Shown: piece after piece, positions 13,690 through 24,937 of the stretch
How positions within the stretch are numbered: the stretch's first letter is position 1
How the letters are laid out: every line of letters begins with the position of its first letter
Assembly (NCBI GenBank): GCA_019843655.1
Contig: JACDQD010000005.1
Span: forward strand, 10,815,575 to 10,879,574
Source: Lethocerus indicus
Lineage: Eukaryota > Arthropoda > Insecta > Hemiptera > Belostomatidae
Reading direction: 5' to 3'
Length of the DNA stretch: 64,000 nt
Made by a program: the position numbers and the translations under genes
The notes under the pieces: model-generated
Told to the model about the DNA's origin: nothing
What the model saw: the letters and a program-made list of their open reading frames with translations, nothing else
Database searches by the model: none

Positions 13690-14031
13690 GTAAAATAAAA
13701 CTGAAGTCGAACAGAAAACGGTTGACGGTATATTTCAAGTTTAGGGTTATGACCATACAATATTCCTCTGATTTCATTTTTTTTTTATTTTTACTTCATT
13801 ATGGGTTCGGCCAAACCGACAAATATCCACAAAATCCAAACCTAACAGTCGAAAATATTAAGGACAATAACCAACGCATCCCTACACACTGACCTTAAAG
13901 TCCCGTTTGTCAGAGACCTTGCCATACAACGATACAGCAATTTCCACTCACGACTCAACCATCACCGTAATCCACTAGTCCAAATCCTACTATCTCCCGA
14001 CATCCCAAACGTTCCTTACACAAGCTTTTGA
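13690..14031 (+). pseudogene. Remnant of a LINE ORF2 C-terminus (Jockey-like)
   Basis: The frame starting at 13801 reads MGSAKPTNIHKIQT, then a TAA stop at 13843, then QSKILRTITNASLHTDLKVP and FVRDLAIQRYSNFHSRLNHH followed by RNPLVQ, ending at a TGA at 14029-14031. This order is the usual C-terminal tail of reverse transcriptases of Jockey-type non-LTR retrotransposons: a Gly-Ser-Ala stretch, a helix with IxKIQxxQSKxLRxIxNA, LHxDLxVP, RY-x-x-FHxRL and a final NPLV. Just upstream, 13690-13800 gives weaker matches in a shifted frame, including a VMT segment before the expected LWG, which implies a frameshift near 13800. A loop between NA and LHTDL appears shortened. The reverse-transcriptase catalytic domain and the 5' part are absent. 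It is a dead fragment. The clade is an inference from motif order. Confidence 0.78.
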
Positions 14032-14221
14032 GTCAATAATAAAGTAATATTCGGACGAAAGTCGGAGTCACATAAGCGTCCTATTAACAGAGTACAGCCC
14101 ACAATACTGGAAGGGATAGAGTGGTCATGGAATGCGGGGAAAATACGATCGGCAGCCGGATGCATATCACTTTGAGAAAGGACAAGAGGTCGCTGGTTAA
14201 GTGCTGAGGACAAGAGTTACC

Positions 14222-14638
14222 CTACGACATGAGATAAAGATCAGAGAATCGTGACAATAGATTTGTCAGCGGTGTGATTATATCTGGTCGCATACCTAAT
14301 GGGCGGCTATACGGGCGACCCTGGCGCCGGCGCGAACAGCAAAGAGGAGACAGTACGTGTGGGAGAACACTGTGGGGTGAGGAATGAGGTGGGGTGGAGG
14401 TGGGGGTGCGTGTCACGATCCTTGGTAATGAGCTCCGGCATTCAGCCGAAACGTGCCCAACGCAAATGAGGCACCTAAAGCACTCGCCGGCTGATAAGTT
14501 ATATTCGCCTAAAATGTATATTTTGTGTTGATAGGGAACAACACCCGTACCATTTTCAAATCGGGGTAACGTGAGCGGACGGCCCTCAGGAGATTGAAGA
14601 ACGGATTTCTGTGAAGTTTCCTCGCCCGGGCATCGCAC
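14222..14638 (-). pseudogene. Possible gag-like zinc-knuckle fragment
   Basis: An open minus-strand frame of 138 codons holds GECFRCLICVGHVSAECRS at about 14440-14496. This resembles a CCHC zinc knuckle (C-x2-C-x4-H-x4-C), but the spacing is C-x2-C-x5-H-x4-C, one residue too long. Such knuckles are typical of LINE ORF1 and retroelement gag proteins. The flanks show no further conserved gag features, and the 3' half is Pro/Ser/Arg rich. It lies on the opposite strand to the LINE tail 200 bp away, so the two need not belong to one element. It may equally be chance. Confidence 0.3.
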
Positions 14639-16056
14639 CGGATCGGCGAGGCCTTGCAGCTGTTCTCTTCGGAGCTCTCGTATTTAAACCTCGCCATGAT
14701 GAGATTGGGCTTTCAGAATCTTTCGCGAACGAGAAAAATCTTGACAGTGCAAAATCCGTCTGCACCCACACAGGAAATTCCAAACTACGAGAATATCGGA
14801 GGGATTGACAAGATATTGTTCTTATACCATCGGGGTGGTAAAAATTCAAAATTTTGTAATTCATAAACTTGAATTTTAAATGTAAGAAAATATTTAAGTT
14901 GTTAAATGCCTGCTAAAGTCAGCTGTTCGTATTTAACATAATAATATAGAATTCTTTCGTATGTTCAATTTTTCACCAGGGGAAAGAATGTTTGAGATGA
15001 AATGGAAAAAACCAAAATAATTATTTATAATTTAAGGATGATTTAAGGATGCGATATTTAAATTTATGTAATGAAACAAAATAATTTTTTTTTATATTGT
15101 ATTTATAAGGTTTATTGGGAGATCTGTTAATAGTAACAGTCACAAGGTTTTCTGTCTCTTCCCGTTGTGTATACACTTCTTGGACCGGCATAAGTGTTAT
15201 AATTATTCAATCCAATTATCCATTACCATTATTCATTATGCTTTTATACATAGTATTGTTGTCATGAAATTTTAAGATGCCACATTGTTGGCACGGCTAT
15301 CAAAAACTGAACTCAGTTCCAAACCAACGATAAAGATACCTCAGGCCATTACCGGAAAAAGTGTCTTCGTCCATTAGTTTCGGGAAGAGCCTCGTATTGA
15401 GGGATACCGGTATGGGATTCGATGAGGGAGAAATTCGACGAAAAGCAAAGCGTCGAAGAACAAAATTACCATAAATTTGGCTACCGATGACGGGAATAGC
15501 CGGTTGCGATCATGCGACAATTTATATACATCTGGGACCGGAGCCAGAAAACATTTCTGGACGAAGATCGGCGCATAAAAAAAAAACTGTGAGTAATATA
15601 ATCATAATTTGCAAGGTAACGGAGTGATTCTGGCTTAGAATGGGCCCGGGGCGGCCGGAGTGGAGGATAAGATGAAAGTTTAAAGAGGTCGTATATATGG
15701 TGGGCGTAAATTACAGCTTGGGTCCGGACAGAATGAGTTTGGTCTGACAGACATCAAAAGGGACGGGATACTTTTAACATATCGCAAAATTTTTTCGACA
15801 CAAACGACGTCCTCCTTCATCACTCTTCATTTTGGTCAACATTTTGATGATTCGCCCTTTCTCAATGCATTCTATACTCGCTTTAATTCAGGCCTGATTG
15901 ATATACTGCGCTGAAATCATCCGCCCAAGATATAAGAATATGATTTGTTTGCAATTTTTCTCTCTCATATTACTATTCCTAAAAATAAATCTATACTGAT
16001 TATATGAAAATCATTTAAAAATCGAAGGATCTGAAATGGTTTTGAAATGAAACCTG
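14639..16056. other. Non-coding stretch, no gene seen
   Basis: AT-rich, especially 14870-15120, with a somewhat GC-richer part at 15400-15760. Poly-A and poly-T runs of about 9-10 bases occur near 15082 and 15579. No gene or repeat family is recognised. Confidence 0.65.
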
Positions 16057-16253
16057 CAGTGGCTGCTAGACAAGTGACAGTGGAGTGAGGATACCCAAAA
16101 AACATCTTAAGTGCCAAAGTGACTAACACCACTACTGAAGATGGCGAGCAGCCGAGCTCTAGCAAAAGACCACACCAGTGAGAGGAGACACAAACACACG
16201 AAATCTACGGTATTCCACCTCCCTCGCTGACCACAAAACAGGTACTCTAAACT
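16057..16253 (+). mobile_element. Foldback retroposon copy C, right arm plus tail
   Basis: It begins inside the centre with a form of the GACAAGTGACAGT segment, then GTGAGGATACCC, ACATCTTAAGTGCCAAAGTG, the right arm ACTACTGAAGATGGCGAGCA and so on, GAAATCTACGG, and the tail ending GGTACTCTAAACT. The left arm is absent, so the copy is 5' truncated, as expected when reverse transcription from the 3' end stops early. About 13 bp of the arm (the AAACCGGT segment) are altered or lost. No flanking duplication could be found with confidence. Confidence 0.85.
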
Positions 16254-16398
16254 AGCATTTTGTATTGTTTAATCCCTTCGCATAGAGCTCTGACGCGGTG
16301 GGCAAAATGCGGTTAGTGGTATTAGCAATATCCTTGACTGCTGATCCGATTATAGAAATATTATATAGAGATCGCTGTGCTGGAAATATCCATCACTG

Positions 16399-16402
<4 letters not shown>
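16254..16402. other. Short non-coding spacer
   Basis: Nothing recognisable between copy C and the (TA)n tract. Confidence 0.6.

Positions 16403-16443
<41 letters not shown>
16403..16443. repeat. (TA)n microsatellite, 41 bp
   Basis: An uninterrupted TA dinucleotide tract of about 20 units, preceded by TG. Confidence 0.97.
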
Positions 16444-16445
<2 letters not shown>

Positions 16446-18072
16446 AAAGTAATTTACTTGTGAGCCTTAATTCATTGCAACATTACAATTAATCCTCATA
16501 CCTGGTATGAGTCCGGACGGCGGCAGGTTATTTTGATTGGCTTTTCTGCAATTTATGCTGATGCCGGTGATTCATTTTATACGGCGCCATATTTTATCCG
16601 GTGACCATCTCTTTTTGTCGGTTAGTCCATTTTCCCGGTTCGGTATCAACCTGAATTGGTCAGTTTCTTCGGGGCGGGTTCCAACCGAGCTCGTTTATCA
16701 CGGGCTCCACGCGGTAGGAGCGTGCCTCCTTCGGCCATTTTTTGCCCGACTTTTCGCGCGGCACATTTCAAAGGGGATTAATCATTCTGTCATCTGGGGC
16801 GTCGGTGAAACGATTAAACGGTAAAACAAACGGAGAACGGCAGCTTCTCCTCGGTTGTTTATAGCCCACCCGTTGAAAAGCCATTATTGATGACGTACAA
16901 ATGAACTGGAATATTGTTACAACTTTAAGATATTCTCAAAAATAATATTCAGCGTGTACACTTAATATTACACACTCCATTATTTCCATATTTTCCGGAA
17001 ATAATTTTATGCAATTCAAAGCCAGGATTTGCACGTGCGGCAACCAAAATTAAAACCGCTAATACATACCGTTATTATATAGGTAGTTTTAAACAAACAT
17101 CGACAATATGATTATAGAAATATACATGGAATTCTAAAATAATTCTGCAATGAAAATTGTAACAGCATGAAGTGATAGCAATATTTCCGCGAATTACAAA
17201 CAGTAATAAAACTTGGTTCGTATAATTTAAATACAAACATTTTGAAACTGCAATATATCTTTCATACGCTACTTTTTGCATTCGTTTGATAGCAACCTTT
17301 GGCTCGTTCAAATTCATTTCGCCCGACTGCGAAATCCACACGGGCGAATTCCGGCGGCGAAACCCGTTTTCATTTTGAATTGAGTCCCGGCGCTGTATAT
17401 ATTCGGACCATCAAATCGAGACGGAAATTCCCGCTCGTTACATAAACCGGGGTGGGTCCTATACTCGCAGAAACGGCAGAAGCATTAATCTCCCAATATA
17501 TATGCAGTTAGGTTTGAACATTTGCCAATATAACAATGCGTTTGCCTTGGGTGGGTGACACACACTCTAATCCTGGGGCCGCCTTCCTTCCCAATGCCCA
17601 TCAACCCATGAAAATTCTGCCTCCCTCCCTCAAAACGACTGTCGCGACTATTCAGGTGCGTTTAAATGCCTCAAGTTAAAATGGACCGAAATTTCGGTGT
17701 CCTAACCTCCTGATATATAGCGATGAGTTGCCAGATAGTATATTGATAAAAAACTTTTTTTTACGGAAACCTTTCTTTGTTAATTCAGTTGAAAACCATA
17801 TTCTGATTCCGAACTACGTACCTGAAATGAATTTGCTTCGTCATCTTCTTCGAAGGTCATTTTAGGATATAATTTATGATATATTAATAATCGTGTTTTA
17901 ACAGAAATTATTTTGCTCGATATTATTTTTAGTTAGGGGGAAAAACAAACTGCTTGTTTGATTCCTGATTGCGAACAATTTTGACACTTGGGTCTTTTCA
18001 AGCCGCCCGCATACTTATCAACAAAATTACTAGTTTTCTTTCTTCAATACATGAATATTGCATATATAATAC

Positions 18073-18076
<4 letters not shown>
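16444..18076. other. Non-coding stretch with GC-richer first half
   Basis: The part 16500-16870 and the part 17330-17700 are GC-richer with intact CpG. The part 16870-17300 is AT-rich. A 95-codon open frame at 16537-16824 has no recognisable domain and I do not call it a gene. Confidence 0.6.

Positions 18077-18116
<40 letters not shown>
18077..18116. repeat. (TA)n microsatellite, 40 bp
   Basis: An uninterrupted TA tract of 20 units following ACTCTG. Confidence 0.97.
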
Positions 18117-18123
<7 letters not shown>

Positions 18124-21100
18124 GAGTACGTAATAATTATACACATCCCGGGTAGCAAGCATAAAATTGTATAAAAGAGAAATTGAATAATAATGGCTTA
18201 ATATATCTATCCGCTAATTACTGTTAAACCATATCAGAAATCATATATAAACATTTTATGTTTCATAATAGTCTGGCGTATAGTAGTGCCTTATTTTGAG
18301 ATGTAATTACTTATATTTTCGTGTAGCAATTTTGATTATAATTTGAAATTAACGCGTCCGTTTGTAACTCTCTACCTATCTCGTTATTCGACGGGTCCAG
18401 CTTTGAGCCGGTGTTTTTCCAGAGGAAATCACATTGGCGCCTGCTCCGCGGCCCTTAGTTAAAATCCGTTTCTATTTAGAGGTAGTTAATTTAGCGCCGT
18501 GACGATAATTAGCGGTAGAGTGCATTTACACTCTTCAATTAATTGCTTTCGCTGTCCTTTCCTCTCTTCTGAGGATCATATCGTGTTACCCTATTGGATC
18601 AGGCAGGTCAAATTATGCACCTTTAGCCTTTTCTCTTTTTAGGTAACATTTCCTCAGTTATGCAGCTTTATTTTCGAATAATTTCCTCAAGCAAACTAAA
18701 AATTTCATGCAATTCAGTGCATTGCAATTCGTTGCAATTCAATGCTTTGAAATGGAAGGATAATGGATTAAATAGCGTTTTAAAAAAAGCGTTATAAAAG
18801 AAGAGACATACAGGAATGTAGAATACATTTTACAGTACTGACATGGAATTTGCAATGCTAAATGTTCTGTGGCATACATTCCATCTTAAGTAGCTCTACT
18901 TTCGACCTGAGATTGCTTCAGATGTAGCATCCCATCGGTATGCTCAATACCTGTACACTGTATAATAGCTTTGGGGAAAGAATATCTCAGGAGTCATCTA
19001 GAATTTATTAAAGTGAGTACCGTTTCTGATATTTTTAATATACCTATATTTATTGCTGTTAATATCAACTTACTGTTTTTTTCACAATTTTAGGAGTAAT
19101 TAATTTCCTGCCATCAATCCTGCCAGTCATCATGAGCTTTTTGGTGTTGACTGCGACAAAAATCCAAGGAATAACTCAAACCCATTTGCAACTTGACATT
19201 TTCCTTAATAATGATGATTTTTTCCAATGATATTTCAACCAGTAATTTTTAATATAGTCTCATTTTCATGTTTATTAGGTCACCCACGCGGAAATATATT
19301 ATTTATTTTTTATACAATTTATTAACCCAGAAATATAACGTAAGGTTTTTAAAACCATGTACTCGTATATCGAATCATATATATAAAATCTTCAGGTCAT
19401 AAAATTCCCAACTTTCCTCGATGATCAGGTTTCCTCAATTGCAAGAGGACTAGCGATTGGCTTCTTTGCAATAGCACAATCTGACCCCCATCTCACCTTT
19501 CCTAATCTCCATGATGCAATCTGTCCTCTCTAAACTGCTACCGCTTCAGTAAAGTCAACCTAGCCCCTGGCTTTATCTCTTACTAAGCTCACCTCTTACA
19601 CCGCCGCTCCCTCCGGTTCCGCTTCTGCCAACGCAAAGTATCCCTCACTTCTGTAATAAATGGTGACTGCGAATAACCATTAAATAAATTAAAACATCGT
19701 GCTCTTTTCCCGGTTTTTTTTTCTGAAAAGGGTTTTTAAAATTTAAAATAAACAGATATTTACAGTTGTCTTGTAATAATCTTAAGGACAACGTGCCAAA
19801 AACAGATGCCATTTTAAAATTCCCCGAACAAACGATTCCGCTTCTTTGGATTGACCCACTAATATCAGAGTGAAATAAATAAATCTTTTCTCGAGAGCAA
19901 GGATTCAAAATTAAGATGCTAACCTGTAAAAATGCACACTAATTCTTTTCAGGAATTGAAAATTTTATTCGTCGAACCACACTGAGTAAGAAAGTGACAG
20001 TTGACTGAAGAGTTGTTTACACTTTCATACCATACATAACAGTTGGATAATTCCTTTCTTACCGTGCATAAATAGCACACCCAGGGATATAGGGGTGGGT
20101 TTGGCACTCTCTTAGCTAAAAACCCGTCGCGTAACATATTCAAAATTGGAGGCCAGTTCGGCTCGGCGTACGCCGCCGGAGGAAGGGAATTGATTACAGA
20201 ATTAAAGGTTAGGTTGGTCTGTTGTCGTGCGGGCCGCCTGGAAGCTTGTAATTTCTGGATAAGCCGAGGTGGAAAATTGCCACTTTGTAGCGATTTGGGC
20301 TCCATTAGCCGGCCATCGCCGCGGAGCCCCTGTTCACTCCAACGCACAATTATGCAAATGCTCGCCCCTCCAGCCCATCCTGCCAACCTCACAGGCGACG
20401 AATCCGCGCCGCACGATTGATGTTAACGCGTCCGATTGTTTAAATGCCGCCTTTTCCAGTCACTCATTTGTTGTTACAATACCAATAACACACTGTTGTG
20501 ATCTTCAGTATCAACCGACCGATTTGCTCTTAAGCTAGACCAACGTGTGACCCTGTCAGTACTGTCGCTTCCAGTTTCTCCTGAAGATCGAAAGAACGAC
20601 TGTATTTAAAATAATACGCAAAATAAATGAAATTTACAATACCTATGAATCAAAGAGTCAATTAAAAACTAAGACTATTTAACGAAGATATATTATTTCA
20701 AGGACCGGACATGTTTCAAACAAACAGATTCTGAACTGTTGTAGTTAATTAAATAGCGTGAAGTCAGACAATTATATATCAGATGTCGATAACGTATTAA
20801 TATCTTAAATTCAATTCAAATTCTCCTTAGAAATCGCATTGTCCGAACCTAATAATGCGTCTGAATAAATCGCGTACTCAAATTGAATTATTGAACCGAG
20901 AGGTTGCTTAACGACCCCGACGGGGGCATCGGCATTAGGAACCGACCGAATGATGAACTCGGTATAATAAAAAACTGGCATCCTCCAGGGGGATGGAGAG
21001 CGCCCCCCAGTGAATTCTACCTGCCCTTTTGAAGACGGTAAATAGGAGGGTATATTTCGGAGGTTTATAATTAAATAGGAACGATTCCTATTCAGCAACG

Positions 21101-22500
21101 TTCCTCCGAAGGAGACCGGGTCTTTCTTCGGGTTCTCCTACAGTTCTCTATTCATGACGGAGGGCAGGGCTAAAGTAGTCGTTTTTTTGTAAGTTTACGA
21201 GAAACCAGGGTTGAAAAACAAGCTCTGATTTGTCGCGGACGCCAATGGCAGAACTCAATTCAGAAGATATAATGTAGTCGGCAGATGTTTATTCAACATG
21301 ACCCAGCATATATATTCGGAATTCTCGCAATGTGAGTGCTTCAATTTGAGCTACTTCCCGGTTCGTGTTGATGTTCTCCTAAGGATACCTTTCTCCTATA
21401 AAAGTATTTTTGATCGGATTTTCCGTTTTTATTCAGTGGCTTATTTGATCCTAAACTAGACACGTAACGGCCTTACGCCACAGTCAGTGGCCACAAGCGA
21501 TGGCAGACGGAAATTCACTTGAGCGATGACATCTGTCTTCCATCGTCCATGGACATAAAATAATAAAATTTGTATTCAGATCGGTATGTTATCAACTATT
21601 TATGTTTGTAGTTATGGTAAATGAAGACTTAGCAAAACGAAGAAAATGAATGGTTTTTTCATTACTTTCCTTCTTTATTAATTTAAAACAATTTCAGATA
21701 TTCGCTGACCTGCAGGTTTTTAGAACGCTGGATTTCCGGCCACTTTTAACCAGACATTTTTCAGGCCGGGTATTTTTCTGTTATTATTTATTCAGGCCTC
21801 ATATCAACTTCGGTTTCAAAACATGTTCATGAAATTCAAATATGTGGCTGGGAAACCAGCGGGTTTACATTTCATTCGGTTGAGTGCGGCCTAATTTTTG
21901 TTTACAACAAGCCCTAAATTATTGTAAATTATTGTAAATGTAGACATTTACACGGAGAGCTTTTCTACCGCTCTGGGCCTCATTTCACCTTTTCCTGGCT
22001 TCTCCAATTGTTCTAAAATTTCATGAAATGAATGGGAAGGGAGACAAGACGGACTGTTTACTGAAAAGACGAGATAAAGGGAAATTACATTAAATTGAAT
22101 GTGACGCAACAGAAATCTCCGAGATACATCATAGCCAGTATTAAAGTGACATTTTCTGAAAAGCGGACTAAGCAATTGTAACCTTCCAGCGATCCAATAT
22201 TGTTCTACTGTGGAAGGAAAATTGTTATGAAATAGTAAATTTTGTTTAATAAATAATTTATATCCAATTTGATTATTTTCATTTTTTATGAAATTCTTAT
22301 GAATAAAATAAGTTTCAATGCAATGTTTAATATTAATCAATGCAATTCAGTTAAGTATTATGAAATAAAGTGGGGATTTTAAAATATTAAGTTTCACAAT
22401 ATGTCTTCCTGACTTCCCTCATTATTTTCCTGATTTTCATCTATCTATGCAGCGTATATTGAAATATCAGTGGTGTGAAATATCAGATATGACTTTTCAT
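18117..22500. other. Non-coding stretch, no gene seen
   Basis: Mostly AT-rich. A GC-rich CpG-dense patch lies at about 20080-20430, where several frames are open on both strands without any recognisable product. A pyrimidine-rich segment lies at about 19480-19640. A cluster of GCAATTC words lies at about 18712-18745. Confidence 0.6.
21915..21934. repeat. 10-bp unit repeated twice in tandem
   Basis: TAAATTATTG occurs twice in direct succession, followed by a third partial TAAAT. Confidence 0.85.
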
Positions 22501-23383
22501 CTGAGATTGCATCTTATTCCTCAGAGGCCGGGAGTGCAATGTCTTCCTTCAACTTACCTCTCTTGGAACTGGCAAGGGTTTTTCAGCCCCCTTAAGAGGA
22601 TTACTCACCCTTTCTAGGTTGCTCTGCCAAGCAGTTGGGAAACCCTAGCCCATTACAGAGCAAGAATGCCTTCGGTTCAAATTTTCTGTATGTTAAGCAT
22701 TATTAAAACGATTTCTAACGATTTTTAGCAATAAACTGCTATAAAAATGGCAGATCAATCACTTAGTTTTTTCAAACGGAAGTCTTACGCGCATGATTCC
22801 TGATTGGGTGCGAAGTAAGGGAACAATTCTTCTTTCATCTCCTCTTCTTTCCAAATCTTTTGTGTTCCAGGGCCACAGTGTTTCCTGCAAGTCACCTCGG
22901 CTTAGGCGGCCAACTAGCATCCTGTATGGTAATGAAGAAATATTTCTTACACTTGGGCTCGTTTTATCTTCAAGTATAACAAATCACTCCGGATTTCCAA
23001 CTCGCCCTACAGAATTCGGTATCTTCGCGTCATCCGGTATTCCGAAATTGATTCCGCCGTGCCAATTTTTGTTTTGCATAGCGATTGTTTCCAGACAATC
23101 GGCCCCGTTGTCTATTTTCAGCTGGCCCCGCTGCCTCGGAGTTCAATTTAGAGCTGTATCGGCTCTATGACGTTCTATCGACCATTCACCGAGAGGGAGG
23201 GACCATTTCATCGGGCAAATGCCGACCTGTAGCCCCGTCGGCTGGGTCCGATGAGAACAATACCGGGTTCAAAATTCGGCCCGACACAGTAGTTATTGTC
23301 AGCCTGCACCGAATTTATGCGCCCCGTTCGAAAGCCGCATGTCAGAATGAACATTATTACGGGGCCCGAACGGGGTACAATTC

Positions 23384-23393
23384 GGGGGGGGGG
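23384..23393. repeat. G10 homopolymer
   Basis: Ten consecutive G between TTC and AAAC. Confidence 0.95.
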
Positions 23394-24143
23394 AAACTGA
23401 CGGTTCAGAAGCCGGGATTGAATTCGTCAAAGGGTTTTATGCCCTGTTTTCGTGCGCACAAAATGCAGCGTGCAGCCGGCTCTATAACTCCGGTAACAAT
23501 TAATCCAGCGTTGAATGTGAACGAGCTCATTCGTGTTCATTTCTTCTTCTCACGTTAGCATTTAGACTAGTACCCTGCATTGTCTGCATGCCGCGTATGA
23601 CACGCGAACACTCGCGGGTATCCCGAAAGTGATGTTCCAAATGCAATAACCGTTGCCCAGCTACTTCCCATATTGGCTTTTCATGTAAAAAACCTGTCTC
23701 AAAATTGTGTTTAAAAAAGTAGTTATTGATTGGCGCGTGTAACTGTTTTGTTTTCGTATTCAAATTTAGATTCCAAGTTTAAATGTAGGATTTTCTAAAT
23801 ATTTGGATTGAGAATCATAAATTTGCAATGACGACGAAATATGTTCATAGTACTAGAATAACATTTTTATGAAGTATTGGTTAAACTGTACAAAACATAG
23901 AAGACAGTCAATTCATACATGTCATATATGTGTATATATAAGTATAATTGATAGGATAAATATTGATGAAATCTGCACTATTTATTTATTTGCTATTGCT
24001 TCCCAATAACGCTATGTTGTCGAATAATACTGAGCATTTAAAATAGGAAATCAAATTATGTTAATGACTTAGGTTTACCAAGTTCTAAAGCTATTGTTGC
24101 AATCCATCGTACACTGTGGTTGCGCTAGTTCAATCTTGACAGT

Positions 24144-24152
24144 GGGGGGGGG
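24144..24152. repeat. G9 homopolymer
   Basis: Nine consecutive G followed by ATTAGCGG. Confidence 0.95.
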
Positions 24153-24849
24153 ATTAGCGGCGGCGGTCTGAAACCGTCTGGTAACTTGGAAGCGAGCCGT
24201 CTCGTGTTAGATTATATCCAGTCAGGCATTTCTGTATGAATGCCCCACGATTAGGAAGTTTCGAACGGATCTAATGGATGTAATAAACTTACCGGCTACC
24301 GGTCGCCGTGAATTTCATCGGTTGCCCATCGAACGTCTTCTAACCGCTCGGGGAAGTTTTCATTTATGTTGATATACATTTCTTCTGATACTTTGACTCG
24401 CGCGACTTTGGCAACTTTCTTCCGATCGAAAGGAGAAGTTGGAACTGTCGGGCCGACGGTCTGGTTCGGCGGTAATGGATTTAGGTCGGCACGTGTTCAA
24501 CGAAATACCCGCTGTTCGGCCCCAATGTTGGACTGATAAAATGTTCCTAGTCACGAGCCCGGGAGTCCGGAATTTACGACGTCTGAATAATTAACGAGGG
24601 CAACGTATGCAAATCGAATTTATTGCGACGACATGACCCGCTGACAGAGATAAATGTCGATGATGCTCAGTCGTTGTTCGTCCCTGATTAAATGCATATC
24701 ATATGTGCCGGAAAAATAAGTACAATTAAACGGAAGGGTTGGAGAAAAGAGACGATTTTGATTGTACTGAATAAACAAAAACCGGAACAGTATTACCGTA
24801 AGTTATTCTTCATGTTAGTAGATTCTTCTTCCTAGTAGAGTAGCTTTTG

Positions 24850-24937
24850 CGTTCTTCTATCTCGCTGGTTTGGTCTTTTGCTGGACCGGTTTCGCCCGCC
24901 TAGCACTCTTCAGTAACAGTGCGAGTCATTTTGGCAC
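24850..24937 (+). mobile_element. Foldback retroposon copy D, decayed left-arm fragment
   Basis: CTCGCTGGTTTGGTCTTTTG is intact. It is followed by changed forms of ACCGGTTTCG, of the CATCTTCAGTAGCGGTG segment (here CTCTTCAGTAACAGTG) and of GAGTCATTTTGGCAC. The 5' terminus is blurred and the rest of the element is missing. The plus strand is given by the arm sense only. Because the arms are inverted copies, a right-arm fragment of a minus-strand insertion would look the same. Confidence 0.75.

Larger units (their letters stand above)
22501..24849. other. Non-coding stretch with GC-rich block
   Basis: The block at about 22860-23520 is GC-rich and CpG-dense and contains the longest open frame of the window (157 codons, plus strand, 23085-23558). 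Its translation shows no domain, no plausible composition bias of a real protein and no splice context I can defend, so it is not annotated as a gene. G10 and G9 runs lie at 23384 and 24144. Confidence 0.6.

Noticed and set aside
23085..23558. Longest open frame, 157 codons, plus strand
   Set aside because: It sits in a GC-rich block where stops are rare, overlaps another open frame, and has no recognisable domain or homologous look.
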